From Primula veris (Eukaryota > Streptophyta > Magnoliopsida > Ericales > Primulaceae), in assembly GCA_963682055.1 (NCBI GenBank), contig OY821740.1:46768795-46832794 (forward strand): a DNA stretch of 64,000 bases. Direction: 5' to 3'. Below, in pieces: positions 12,001 through 23,751 of the stretch. The position numbers and the translations under genes are program-made. Below the pieces are notes generated by a model. That model saw nothing but the letters and a program-made list of their open reading frames with translations. It did not search any database and had not been told where the DNA came from. The first letter of the stretch is position 1, and the number at the start of each line of letters is the position of its first letter.

Positions 12001-13656
12001 TAGCTTAATCTATAGCAAAACAATGCATCTACTAATACAGATCTTATTTCATCCTCTTCCTAGTCATATATATACACAAAATAAGCAGAGAACAGCCTAA
12101 AGAACATAATAACTCTAATTTATGTACAAAGAACCAATCTTTTAGCTTCCTCTGTCCTCAAACTACAAGTTTTTTCTACTCAATCATCTGCCTCAAATCG
12201 GGACTATTTCTACGGCTATACTTAGGGATAAATTATGCACAAGTAAGTTAATTTTTTTTATAAAACTCAATACTAAACCTCCCAAAAATTCCCCAGCACA
12301 GAAACAAACACTCGGTGATAAACACACAGTAAAAGGAACAAAAATAAATGTTTTTTTTTCTCACATGCAACTAATTAACTCCAATTCATAGATTGTACAA
12401 AACAGTTCACTTTTCTCAGCCTTCAAATCTTTCTCCTCAGTTATTTTCTCTCGAATTGGGCTTTTATCTAGGACTACTAATTAAGGAATTTATAATTTAT
12501 AAGTAATATTTTTACAGAACCCAATAGAGACTAAACCCCCAAAAAACCCCAAATTCAGTTAAAGGCACGATAAAAATAAAAGAAAAATACTCACATGCCG
12601 CTAATTACTAAAACCCATACACAAAAAATCAGTTATATATCTTTCAACATCCTCAAACTCTAAAGAGCTACCCAATTCTCGCTCCATCTTCCAAATTGAA
12701 TCGACCGAAACCCGGATCGACCACCTTTTAACTTCAATTCAAAGATTTTTCTAGAGCTAAACCTAGGATTTAATTATGTTCAAATGAGTAAAATTCATAC
12801 AGAACCCAATATAAAACCCCAAAAAAATCCAAAAAAAGAACCAGACAATCAAGGAACCTAAAGAAAAATAGTTTTCTCAAATGCAGCCAATTAACTCTAA
12901 TTCATACATATAAGTTAATTTCTAAATAACCCAATAGATACAAAACCTCGAATAAAGAAACGCTTTTTTTATCACAAGCAGCTAATTAACTCTAATACTT
13001 GCACAAATATATCCATAATTTACCTTTCTAGTTTACCACATGCAGCTAATTAACTCTAATACATACACAATAACATAAATATAAAAATAATTTACCTTTC
13101 TAAACCCTCGAACTCCGAAAAATTCTCCCCAATTCTTTCTCCAACTTCCAAACAACCCGACCCAAACCAAAATCTGTCAAATTAGGGCTTTTTCTAGAGA
13201 TATACTTAGAATTAATTATGTGCAAAAAAGTAAAATTCCTACAAAACCCAATAATAAACCAAAGGAAAAATCCAAAAAAAATAAAATCACATAATCAAGG
13301 AACCTAAAGAAAAATAGTTTTCTCACATGCAGCTACTTAACTCTAATTCAAACAATACAAAAAATACCAATAAATTACCTTTCAAAACCCTCAAAGTCCA
13401 AACAATTCTCCCCTATTCTTGCTCCGTCCTCCGACCCCAAATCGACATCCTCGGGCTTCAAATTAGGGCTTTTTTTAGGGCTAGGGTTCTGTTTAATGAG
13501 CCTCCGACTACGTAGCTGAATGTAACAAGATGACGTGTCATCATTTGATTGGAGCTTTTGTAGAGCTAGGGTTTTGGCTCGGGTTCGAACACCGAGCTCT
13601 GGTTCTGTTACTGCCACGTCACACGTTATCTTTGGTTTCCTCATATACTTTCCCAT
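9044..13656 (-). CDS. KRP/ICK cyclin-dependent kinase inhibitor, 180 aa, three exons
   Basis: Plant Kip-related proteins bind CDKA/cyclin D complexes in the nucleus and restrain the G1-S and endocycle transitions. The spliced model is 13379-13656, 9224-9418 and 9044-9113, giving 180 codons plus TAA. Exon 1 has the family N-terminus (MGKYMRK), then VRTRAKTLAL (about residues 23-32), YIQLRSRRL and a basic KKSP segment that could help nuclear import. Exon 2 carries the conserved RESTPCS block and the start of the inhibitory domain (EIEEFFASAEKQQQ). Exon 3 completes it with FNFDVVNDMPLPGRYEWVRV. The domain that contacts CDK and cyclin is therefore complete. The MGKYMRK start suggests the KRP3/4/5-like side of the family. 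Intron 1 is about 4 kb and repeat-rich. The start is the first ATG and begins the family motif. The gene looks functional. Confidence 0.93.
9413..9421 (-). promoter_or_regulatory. NAGNAG tandem splice acceptor at KRP exon 2
   Basis: On the minus strand the intron 1 acceptor reads ACAGCAGGAG, two AGs three bases apart. Both keep the reading frame. The upstream site gives Glu-Ser-Arg-Ser-Asp across the junction and the downstream site gives Glu-Arg-Ser-Asp. The choice adds or removes one serine just before the RESTPCS block. I used the upstream site, with no data to prefer it. Confidence 0.55.
12100..13200 (-). repeat. degenerate tandem copies of KRP exon 1 3' part in intron 1
   Basis: The end of KRP exon 1 and its splice donor (13379-13500) resemble intronic blocks near 13091-13200, 12640-12770, 12408-12500 and 12110-12260. 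The clearest is 13091-13200. It shares the stretch AAATTAGGGCTTTTT and the segment CAATTCTCCCC-type/TTCTCCCCAATTCT, and it ends on an exon-like AAAG|GTAAAT donor. The copies also share a trailing motif resembling CAGCTAATTAACTCTAAT at about 12370, 12890, 12980 and 13043. They have diverged and carry stops in the ancestral frame. Confidence 0.6.
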
Positions 13657-13815
13657 CTCTCTTTCTATATATGTATATGTATATGTTTATATATATGTGT
13701 GTGAGTGTGTGTGTTGAAAGGGGGTTTTGGGTTTTGGGTTTTGTTTGGAGGGAAAATCGGAGGAGAGAGAGAGAGAGATGGGATTGGGAGGGAAATAGCG
13801 GCGAATACTAGGGTT
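13657..13815 (-). promoter_or_regulatory. KRP upstream region with CA and CT microsatellites
   Basis: Immediately upstream of the KRP ATG, the coding strand carries an AT/CA-rich run (ACACACACTCACACAC) followed upstream by a CT run (TCTCTCTCTCTC). Such runs are frequent in plant 5' leaders and core promoters. I see no unambiguous E2F site or TATA box that I would assign. Confidence 0.4.
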
Positions 13816-13829
13816 TTATGTAAATTATA

Positions 13830-14858
13830 TTTATTTTTAATCGTTACGACAAGTTATGAAATTACGTGTAATTTTAATGGGTAATAACTCTTTTTCAAAA
13901 TTATTTAAATTTTTTTAAAAATTGATTATATAATTCAAATATTAAATTTTATGATTAGATTTAAAAAAAAATTATTTCGACAATTTTAATACAAGTTATA
14001 AACCGGTCAATCTTTGGTTGAGAACCTTTGGTCATATAATGAATTTAGATTCTATGATGTTGAAATTTGAATTACACTTAAGCATATAAACTCTAAATTT
14101 CCTCGTAAATCCCATACTTACCCGTAATTAGAAACATTAATGAAGATGATTTTTCAATACTCTACCAATTCAAAAAGAAATTTCAATAAACCAAGTCATG
14201 TGGTTCTCAGTTCGACACTTATGTGACGAGGTTTGTTTAATTTAATATAATACTGTACCAGTTATCATAATAACAGCAGTGATTGTGTTTTGTGCGAATG
14301 CACGTGATATTGTTTAGTGTTTTTGCAGATGTACCAAGTCAAATTTTGAAATTGACAAGTATTAATTATGTATAAGTTGTATAATAGTATATTCAATGAC
14401 TTCTCTCAAAAACGAGGTAAAAAACTTAAATTTCATAAAGGCTTCCGACCAATAAATTATTACCAACATGGTTCATCTCTTTGCTCGTTACTAATTACTA
14501 TCCTATCCCCTTCATGTGACAACTTATTGTGATTTTTTAACTTAATTTTATTGGAAAATTATTGAGATTAGTCATAAAATGCTATATACTCAATAAGCTT
14601 AATTTGGCTCCTGGCTCCTCATAATGTTTTTATAATATATGTAAAAACATTGTTGATGTAAACTGGATTAACTACCAATTTAATCAATAAAGTTTGTTTT
14701 AATTTTTTTTTTTAAAAGTATAAGATAAATGTAGATGTGTTGAACGTGTAAAGTTTATTGCTCACATAAAACACACTAGCGCGGAGGTCACGCGATGCGT
14801 GGTGTGATTTGTGAAACAGTGTTACGCAATAAGATTATATAAATATATATATTAAATA
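13830..14858. other. AT-rich intergenic DNA, no gene seen
   Basis: I see no coding region, RNA gene or repeat with clear termini in this stretch. Confidence 0.45.
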
Positions 14859-15778
14859 GGGGCAATTAACAAAAACATAGCATAGCTGTATTATATTACC
14901 AAAAACATACCCCAAAACTTAAATTACAAAAAACATACCTATATATACTTATTATTTTTCTAATTCTAATCAAACCATAATCTAACCCCCCCTCTCTCTA
15001 ATGACAACTCTCTCTCTCTAATCGTACCTCTCTCTGTTTAACACACGATAATCGCACATATTTCTAACACATGCTAATTACCCATCTCTCTCTCTCAAAA
15101 TGACTAAAAACTCACAAAATATTCGTATGTTAATTATAAAATGTCATACCCTAATTTTAAAATGTCATACCCTAAATGTTTTGAATCACAATTAAATATC
15201 TAAAAAAGAGTTCATATCCTAATTTTAAAACTTCATACCCTACGTATGAATTTCTCTTAATACTATACATATGGATTCTCCTCCTTCAACTTGAAACCCA
15301 CAAGTTTTACAATAGTCTCAAATCTCAATAAATAGAAAACAATCTCACCAATTTTATATATTTTTCATATATTATGGAATAGAAAACAATCTCACCAATT
15401 TCATATATTTTTCATATATTACGGGGTATCAACCAGTGTAATATTTGTGTATTACGTATGTATATATATGCATTTATATGTATATGAATGTTTATATAAT
15501 TTAGATGGTGTTCGGTAGTTAGTGGCGGGTTTTCGTGGTGGAGAAGAGGAGAGAGATAGAGTGAGATATAAAAGAAATATACAAACAACAATGAAAGAAA
15601 GAGAGACTAAGATCAGAGAGAAATGTAGAGAAGAATGGAGGAGAGAGATGATAAGGGATGAGAGAGATAGAGAAAGAAGATAATAAACATCATTAAATTT
15701 GTTTGATATGTTTTTGATAGCTAAGAGTATGTTTTTGATAATTTAGTTTCAAAAATAGTATGTTTTGTTAATTTATCC
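14859..15778. mobile_element. older Mutator-like non-autonomous element, 0.92 kb
   Basis: The ends are inverted: GGGGCAATTAACAAAAACATA on the left and TGTTTTGTTAATTTATCC on the right. Both sub-terminal zones carry CAAAAACATA-type motifs, then a pyrimidine-rich CTCTCTCT zone on the left and a purine-rich GAGAGAGA zone on the right. The flanking 9-mers TATTAAATA (14850-14858) and TATTAAATG (15779-15787) match at 8 of 9 positions. The arms have diverged, so this is an old copy. An imperfect direct duplication containing GAAAACAATCTCACCAATTT lies inside near 15337-15420. No transposase is visible. Confidence 0.55.
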
Positions 15779-16014
15779 TATTAAATGGATGATTTAATGT
15801 CAGTTATCTATTTGTAGATAACAATTTCACCATAGCGTTCTCTAAGATAATAGAGAGATAAATGCATAAATAGAATACGTGAGAGAGATGCTGTTATTTT
15901 TATTTTAGTTGTTTATCTTATATCAATTTTTTTATTTATAATTTCTCGAACTATTAATATTATTTTGTAAATATTTATTTTAAAACATCATAATACATTA
16001 CCTATGCATATAAA

Positions 16015-16016
16015 AC

Positions 16017-16048
<32 letters not shown>

Positions 16049-16072
16049 TATATATATATATATATAATATGT
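16015..16072. repeat. AAT/AT compound microsatellite
   Basis: About ten AAT units run directly into about nine AT units. This is a simple repeat between genes. Confidence 0.9.
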
Positions 16073-16499
16073 TACTAATCTACTACTGTATGGGATTATA
16101 TTCCAGTCAAGTTGCGATTTCTTAGTAAAAAAAAATAAAAAGAAAAAAAACATTGGATGCTTTTTCAGTCTCAATTTGTAAGGTAGACACAAGTCATAAA
16201 ACTGGCCCCATTCTTAATTACAAGTTGACTATTTTGATCCTTGAAACTTCATTTGCCAAGACCCTTTCCCACAGGCACCGTTTATTTTTTGGACAAAATC
16301 TGTGGAGAATTTGGCCATTTTGTACGTAAAAGAGGGCCGGGTTCGGTTTTTTTTTTAGCAAAATCAAAACCGAGCATATTTTTTTGTTCGGTTTTTTTCG
16401 GCTTCGATCTTTTTTATTTTTTGGAACAGATCGGACCGGGTTTTTTCGGTCCTGTTTCGGGGGTTTTCAGTTTTTTTCGGTTCGGTTTTATTGAAAATT

Positions 16500-16725
16500 G
16501 AGGTACTAATCTATAAAATTTGTCACAATTGATAACCTAACATTAAAAAAAATGATAAAATTGCACCTCCGTTCTTTTGCCTATCGCATGGTGAGTACAA
16601 TTCTGTCAACATACATCAAAAATATATCCCCAAAAGTGAGATTTAGCTACTGCAGTTTCGTCAGTTTATGGTGTTAAGTCCCCTAATTGTGGCAAATTTT
16701 GTAGATTAGTATCTGAATTGTTAAA
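16500..16725. repeat. short inverted repeat, possible MITE
   Basis: The left arm (about 16500-16543) contains GGTACTAATCTATAAAATTT and the right arm (about 16671-16725) contains the complement AAATTTTGTAGATTAGTATC. The arms are about 45 bp and the loop about 130 bp. I could not identify a convincing target-site duplication, so the element family is open. Confidence 0.5.
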
Positions 16726-19400
16726 AGTGATAGTTCAGTACCTAAATTGTTAACCACTGATAGTACAATACAGTAATCATAAAACTTGTCTCTCGCAACG
16801 AGACTTTGGATCCAGGGTCCAAGCAAGTTTTTCTACTTGAAGTTGTACACAAGTTCAGAATCAACAAACTTATAGCAATCTTGTTTAAAACCAATTTATC
16901 GATGGTATAAACAACGTTGGATCACACACACTCAAAAGAATAAAATGTTTACAAATAAATATTTCAACCAAAGTACTCTCTCCACTCAATAATATGATTT
17001 AACTACTGATCTTTGAGAGTTATGAGACTTGGTTTGAAGGCAAGACGACGTCAGTGTTGAATCAAATTGGTAGGGCTTAGCCGCTGAATGAAATGTGAGA
17101 CCAAGACTTTTGTATATGAGTTGGAAATAGCGTGGTTTGATTTTTCTGGCCTCTTGAGGTCTATTTATAGTCGTGGGGGTTAAAATAGCCGTTGCTAAGG
17201 CTTACTTTCAAAATGGTCAACTTCAATCGGTTGGACCGTTTTTTAACCGATCGGAAAGGAATGAATCATCTCTTATGGAATAATCTACTAATTGTGTAGT
17301 AACTCCTCCAACGTCAACTTCTTGCTTTGCTAGTTTTTTGAATTGGTTTCCAAGTATTCAAAAAACGCATATGGACTTTCCATAAACACTATATCCAACT
17401 GGTTATTTTTTGATACAACCGGTTGAAATTGTTAATTGCATATTTAACAATCTCTTCGAAGTGTAGTTAATTTTTAAATAACTTTTAAGTCCTAATTAGT
17501 TGGTTCTTCTCTGATAATGGAGTCCTTTTCTTGGTTATACCACTTTTGTTTCCTCTTATTAGTGTAGTTGTTTATCTGTGATGATCTGAAATAAACTCGT
17601 TGAAAATACTAGTACGATGATACTTGTTGTGTACATAAAATTGCATTTTGTTATCATCAAAACATAATATCGTATAATTGAATATTGGTTCAACACATAT
17701 TTGTATGTAAATTTGGATAAATATCATTTGGTACTTCTGTAGGGATGTGCTTAATAATATCCCAAATCTCATTTATTTTCACATATGTATCAGGTACAAA
17801 TGTGAGAGTCAGAAAGGGTGGCGTTAGTGTCGGGAGTGGACACAAAGGCAAGCCCATACACGTCTTTGTGAAGCCTGGCCCAGACCTGTTCAACTAGAAT
17901 TATCGTGTCTCTGAGACCCAGCTCCACGATAGCACGAGTCGCGCAATTTTTTTCTTAGAAAAAGATTTGAAATCTGGGACGAGTATGAGGTTAGCATTCA
18001 CTACCGAAACCGATCCGAAAATTTTTTAGTTTTTCGGTTTCAGTCTTTTTCGATTCGGTTATCTGATTCGATTTTTCCGGTTTTTCCCAAGCCATGCCTA
18101 AAACTGTCTTGTCTAATTTGTTTCTTACTTAATAATTTCCACAAGAAATTAAGGAATCCTCCCCAAATATTCCACTCTATAAAGAAATACTACATTTTCT
18201 TCCGATTTGTTACTCCCACTTGTGTACCATTTACTTTACACTATTTCTCGTATTTAACTTAATTAGCATCACTTTTATATTTTTAGGCTAACAATTTAAT
18301 TTTATACATTTTTCAGCTTTCATATCAAATTTATTATCATAACTAAATATTACTATATTTTAATATACTTCTATCAATTTACTAGAACAATCACATTAAA
18401 TAACTTACAAGTTTTCTCGTATTTAAAGTAAAAAGTACAATTTTACAACTTATAAGTAAACGTTTTGGTTTATATAAATTATCAGATTTTTTTATAAATT
18501 TCTCTATCACAACTATACAATTCATATTTTTGTTATTTATTAATTTATATGTGAAAAGTAAAAAAAAAATAAGAAAAAAATAAGAGAAAAATAAGAGAGA
18601 TAAATTATTATTTTAATTATAATGAAACATATTGATCTCCTATATTTGAGTTCACGTAAATTTAAAGTAATAGATAGAAAAACTGATATGTGTATAATTT
18701 TAAAACAATATTCTTAATAAATGAGTCATATAAGAAAACTGATGCACTTGGTCTTAATATTATTTACTTTTGGGTCGTCAAGTTATTCAAGCAGAATACA
18801 TGATTGCATTTCAAAAATAAAGTAGAGTAGATAATTAATTAAGTAATTATTGCCATGAAAAGTTGTCCCGAAATAATTCACTCTGTACATGATATCGCGT
18901 TTTTTCTTTCTAGTATGGCTTTTCATTTTGTAGCCTAGTAAATCAAAGGGCAATATAACTGGATTTTGTAGGGAAATTTAAGCTGATTGTGTAAGGCTGA
19001 AATTATTTGCCTCAGCTCATTCAGCTTAAAACACGGTTCTGCCAACTAAATAAATTCATGACCAAAAGAATAATAAAATAAATAAACAAATTCAACTTTA
19101 AAAAGGAAGAGGAATATAATTAAGAAATGAAGTAACACGAGGTTTTCTTTTGCTACTTGAAACAATTATATAATGAATTTTATAGCACATTTGAAAATTT
19201 AAACCCCAAGTTTTATTTGCAATCCCACAAAACTATTTATCTATAATAGCCATTGATTACACAATCATATAGCCCTTTTTATCTTCAAAACCAACTTCCG
19301 GAGTCACTTCGGAATTACCTTCAGGTTTTTTTTTCATAATGTAAGAGAAAACCGATTCCAAGTTTATAAGCTAATTTGTACGTACTTTGATTTGTTGTAA
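16726..19400. other. AT-rich intergenic DNA, no gene seen
   Basis: No coding region is supported. Two T/GGTTT/CGG-rich stretches (16330-16490 and 18000-18090) are low-complexity and match each other in composition only. The far end would include the F-box gene's 3' untranslated region. Confidence 0.45.
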
Positions 19401-20618
19401 TCACATCTTCTTCGTATTTTCGACTGAATTAGTACGCCAAGAAGGATGTGAATCATGTGACACAGTTGGTGCAAACCAACTTTCCTCATAATAAACGACA
19501 TGATAAGAATCAAGATAGCTTGGAAACAATACATTACTACGATGATTGCCGTCGGCGTCATAAACCTCTAAACTCCAGCCATTTCTACATACCAATTCTT
19601 CACCTTCGATCGTTTCAAATAGAGGTACCATAGTCCTAGTGTAACAACTGAGATTATTAATAACAAACATGATATCCCACGAAGATCCATCTCCATATTC
19701 TTTCATCACCAAGAACTCTAGATTGCGTTCAAAATTAGAATCATTCCACTGGATATCCCACCGAGTCATACAAAGGCACCCATAGCGAACTCCTAGACCA
19801 AGAAAGGTGTCTCCATTAGCCTCCATATTTTTAGGTTGTGGCTTTGGTATTTCAATAAACTCATTCGTTTGCGGATCAAAATAAACCAGGTGGTTATTTG
19901 GACCGCTACGGTCCTCATGTTTACCAGACCAATAACCTTTACAAATCCAGTGTTTATATCCTTTGAAAAACGGCCCGACATATGCATCGCTAAAACAGTA
20001 AGGAACATCGATTTTCTCCCAACTAGTGGCACCACAAGTTGTAACATAGACATGGTCTTTTATTGAAAGATACGTGTTACATGTCTTTTCTACCAAGATG
20101 ACCTTGTATTCGTGACTGGTATAATCATAACATAGATCGATCAAAACTCCATGATTATAATAAGTTTCATTGTATACCTCCTGATGTCTAGGCACTTTTT
20201 TAAAGAATTTTGTAAGCGGGTTCCACACGAACAAGTCACTATCGATACGAATTAGCAATGACCCGGCACAGGAACAAAGGGCTTTCACATCGCGACCACG
20301 TAACAAGTCTTCATCTATTGGGATGGACAGTCTTTGGGATCGGAATTGGTCATCAATTGAAAGAAACGTAGAACATCCATCTTTTGAACGAGATAAAATT
20401 AAAATTTTAGGAATGTTGTCTGGCACGGGGATTGTATTCCTGATTAAATAGCGCCATCCTTTTGAAACACACTCGAAACGTGCGAGAGTTTTACGGGGTA
20501 GTCTTGATAGTATCTCGATAACAATGTCTTCAGGTATTTCGGAATTTATTTCTCTCGTGGATGTATGTTCAGTCACTTTACATAAGGCACGACGTAAAGC
20601 AAAATAAAAATTATACAT
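19401..20618 (-). CDS. F-box protein with FBA-type C-terminal region, 405 aa, intronless
   Basis: F-box proteins are substrate receptors of SCF ubiquitin ligases. The N-terminal F-box domain binds SKP1/ASK and the C-terminal domain captures the target. Residues about 26-62 form the F-box (IPEDIVIEILSRLPRKTLAR, then CVSKGWRYLI). A typical F-box-associated region follows, with SLLIRIDSDLFVWNPLTKFF near residues 117-140 and beta-strand-like repeats ending in a WFAPT motif close to the C-terminus. The frame is a single open exon, normal for this fast-evolving family. The start is the first ATG of the frame; an F-box beginning near residue 26 is a usual position. Decayed relatives lie at 24.2-24.8 kb, so this is the surviving copy of a local duplication. 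Its target protein cannot be inferred. Confidence 0.88.
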   Translation of the reverse strand: MYNFYFALRRALCKVTEHTSTREINSEIPEDIVIEILSRLPRKTLARFECVSKGWRYLIRNTIPVPDNIPKILILSRSKDGCSTFLSIDDQFRSQRLSIPIDEDLLRGRDVKALCSCAGSLLIRIDSDLFVWNPLTKFFKKVPRHQEVYNETYYNHGVLIDLCYDYTSHEYKVILVEKTCNTYLSIKDHVYVTTCGATSWEKIDVPYCFSDAYVGPFFKGYKHWICKGYWSGKHEDRSGPNNHLVYFDPQTNEFIEIPKPQPKNMEANGDTFLGLGVRYGCLCMTRWDIQWNDSNFERNLEFLVMKEYGDGSSWDIMFVINNLSCYTRTMVPLFETIEGEELVCRNGWSLEVYDADGNHRSNVLFPSYLDSYHVVYYEESWFAPTVSHDSHPSWRTNSVENTKKM

Positions 20619-21185
20619 TAATGTTCACTTATTCATACAAGAACGAGTGCTTGCTCGATTAGGTTGGAACGAATTGTTGAAAACTGAAATAATACATTAA
20701 TACTAGTAATGATATTTATAGACTTTAATTTAACATATCATTCCTAACTCGACTATGACAAGGAAGTAAAAATAGAAAAAGAAAATACCTTTTTCAAAGG
20801 GAGTCTAATACATAAAAGTAGAGTAATAAAAACTCTAATAAGAATGGAAAGGGGAAATACGATAAAACAAGAAAGTGTTGTTTTCAATCATAAATTCTAA
20901 TGATGTTGACAATCAGATAGTACGATAGTAATTGATAATTAACCTTTTCTTTTATATGGAAACGAAACTCAAACAACATAAAAACTTACGCTTACAAATA
21001 AAATATCATCTTATGAAAAGCTTTACAACACAAGTTAAATAACAACTATACTATACTTGTAACGCAATGTTATAATAAGTTGTTATACCACGACCAACAC
21101 CCACGCTCGTAAGTCGTACCCAATCTCTACTGAGAACATCTTTTCAACAAATTCGAAAATTGGCAAGTGTACTCTTTTTTTGTTC

Positions 21186-22383
21186 ACTAGATTTATAACT
21201 AGTTCCTCGAATGACCAAAAAGCTTGTTGATATAACTTATCAAGCGTATGTGTCACGAGTAATAAAAAAGAACTCGTGAGTGATCTCCCAGTCTCCAAAT
21301 TTAACATGTTGTTCTCTCTGATTATATCAAAGGCGGGTTGACTTTGCCTCTTGAAGGTCGTAACCAACACGTAATATTGATTCACGGACAAAGTTGTCAT
21401 GATGGATTACGGAAACAAGAAATTAATCAAGAAACAGAAACACGAAACGCGAAAAAAATAGAAAAGAGCAAAAGTTACACGTGAAATAGTAGGACGTGTG
21501 AAACGAGAAGCGGGAAGCAGAAATTGGGATACGCGGTTTTTGAAATGGAAGCGAGTTTTCCAGTAACTATAATATGAAACCTTTGACTGGAGACGTTCAA
21601 TATCCAAATTTCCATCCTCTAAGGCATACGAGCTGCCGATTTTCTTGTTAATCCATGTAAGCAAGAGGTCAGCGGTTCGTCCATCATCAATTGTACACAT
21701 ATCACTTCCATTTTGTATAGGTTCCCAACTATCACCAACAAACTTAGACGGAGTCCCCCAATATAGCTTAGGGAAATAATCCACTGTGAACTTTTCGCAC
21801 AATTTAACGTTTATCTTCAATGCACAGTCAACTCTTGCCATCAACAGTAACCCCGGGTGAACAGCTTCAGGTCCGTTGAAAAGCCTAGCTACCTTTTCGT
21901 AATGAGGCTGCAAACGACGTGGAGTAAAAAAAAAAACAATGATAATTAAAAAGCCCTGTGGAGTTTTTTGTTTTGTTTTTCTATGAAGATAAACGAATTT
22001 TTTTTAACTTCTTGAGTATATTAAATATTGAGCATGTTTAAGAGCAATTGTTGAGCAATATTCACTAAAATAGAAATTCCGAAACGTTGTTGCTTTTTTG
22101 ATATGAGAATTAAGTCATTAACAACCAAATAAAACTACCTAGCTAGCACTGTTTTCCTACTATTCACTACTTTAAGGTTAATATTGTGGGCAATTTTATG
22201 CAATGTAACCTTGTATTTATGGCATGGGGGGCACCAGTTAGCGGAAAATTGGACAATAGCAAATGAGGCGAGAGTGTCGTTAAGAAACGAATCAAAGTTA
22301 GTAGAGTTCAATTCAACAGCATAGTCTCTAGGGCTAACATCTAGAAAGAGGCAGAGGAGGAGAAGAAAAACAATTAAAGACAT
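21186..22383 (-). pseudogene. quiescin sulfhydryl oxidase (QSOX) truncated pseudogene
   Basis: QSOX enzymes make disulfides in secreted proteins by relaying electrons from a thioredoxin domain to an Erv/ALR FAD domain. Only the front half is present. Exon-like 22210-22383 encodes a hydrophobic signal-like N-terminus, YAVELNSTNFDS and the redox site FSANWCPPCHKYK. Exon-like 21581-21907 continues with PHYEKVARLFNGPEAVHPG, a VDCALKINVKLCEKF segment and IDDGRTADLLLTWINKK. A third block (about 21186-21390) resembles the following helical part (YDLQEAKST, then AFDIIRENNML) but needs a one-base frameshift. The minus strand has no AG dinucleotide over about 200 bases before this block, so no acceptor could define that exon. 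The FAD-binding Erv/ALR domain is missing. The active site is CPPC; CPAC is the variant I associate with plant QSOX. A short thioredoxin-only protein remains possible. Confidence 0.75.
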
Positions 22384-23566
22384 GGAGCAAGATCAACGAG
22401 AAAGTGTGAGAAGAAAAAAGAGAAGATCTGGTGTTGAGGACAATGTTTTGAAATATATATATTAATTTGTCTTTGGATTCGGGGTCTCCTATGCTGCCGT
22501 CCCATGTAAGTAAAATAGCTTTACAAGATGCCAAGTCGATAATGTTCACGTTATTGTCTATCATGATCGTAAGCTAGCTATCATTTGTCACTTGTGATTG
22601 TCTTTCTTACAAAAAATTTATACTCATAATTATAAGTTATAATCCTCCTACGTGACATTGTACAAAATCCTTGTAGGCATCAAATTTCTGGTGATTGCTT
22701 GTAGTCATTGGATTAGCGTAAAGAGTAAAGAATGATTAGGAGTTTCTCAAAAAAGATACTCCTAAAGATTAGAAAAAAATTGTTGCTAACTGATGCAGTT
22801 TTGATTTTATCAGGCAAATAGAATGAAAAGCTAAAAGCTGACGTGGTTAACCTAACCATGATTGCACGACCTAGTAGGTAATTCTCTAGTAGTTTGTAGA
22901 CTAGTGATGCACTACTTGATTACAATCCACTAAGTTTGTTGAAAAGCAATTTTATAATAGTTAATCATAAACCGGCCCTTGGTGAAAACGCTTTCTCCAT
23001 TTTCAGTGACAGAAAGTTGTGGTTGAGTGACTATTTTAAATCGGACCCAGAGTAATCTTGAAAATTATCATAAAAGGCATCAAATTTTACAATCGTGAAC
23101 TTGTGATGAGGTCTGCTGCTGATTAAAGCGGTCTGGGAACTTAAATAGACTCATTGTAGCAATCTTTGCAAATCAAGATATAGTTTAGTAGTAGTGATTT
23201 ATTAGAAACCTTTGGTTGGTTTAGTTGTTGTGAAATTTCAGTTTGTTTATTCCTTTTTCGGTACTGTTCTAGGGACCTTTGGCTTTGGTTGGTAAATTTT
23301 AACAGAATCACATAATCATGGGTATGCGAGTTTCGTTACTATAGTGTAATTACTGTTTTTTGAGGGGTAAAGATGGAACCTTTGGGGTTAAAAAGAGAAA
23401 ACTGAAAACTGAGTTCAGGGATTTAATAAGGTTAATGAAGATCAGAAAAACAGAACCAAAATACCAGATAAAAATCATAAAACATAACCACAGAGCATCT
23501 TGTTGGTTGTTAACAAGAGATTTACAATTCCACCACTATAATTTAAAATCAAAATAAGAAAAGTGA
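22384..23566. other. intergenic DNA, no gene seen
   Basis: Upstream of the QSOX relic I see no coding region with family similarity. The small frames at 22334-22564 and 23360-23557 have no recognisable motif. Confidence 0.45.
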
Positions 23567-23574
23567 AACGCTTC

Positions 23575-23751
23575 CAGGGGCGGATCTACAGTGGTACAAA
23601 GGGGTGCACTCGCCGCACCCCCACAATTTACAAAATTGTCAACTTTTCTATAGGAATTTTTTTAAATAATTTTAAAATGATGAATCTCGCAACCCGTAAA
23701 ATAACATATTGATTTGTGCAACCCTTATCGTTAATCCTGGCTCCGCCCCTG
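23575..23751. mobile_element. hAT-type MITE, 177 bp
   Basis: Clear terminal inverted repeats: CAGGGGCGGAT at the left end and CTCCGCCCCTG at the right end. They are flanked by 8-mers AACGCTTC (23567-23574) and AACGCTGC (23752-23759), 7 of 8 identical, which is the hAT target-duplication length. There is no coding capacity. The termini resemble the left end of the element at 5311-5739. Confidence 0.82.

Noticed and set aside
16241..16501. 86-codon plus-strand frame with an F/G-rich product
   Set aside because: It encodes low-complexity T/CGGTTT-rich sequence and resembles no family. Composition explains the open frame.
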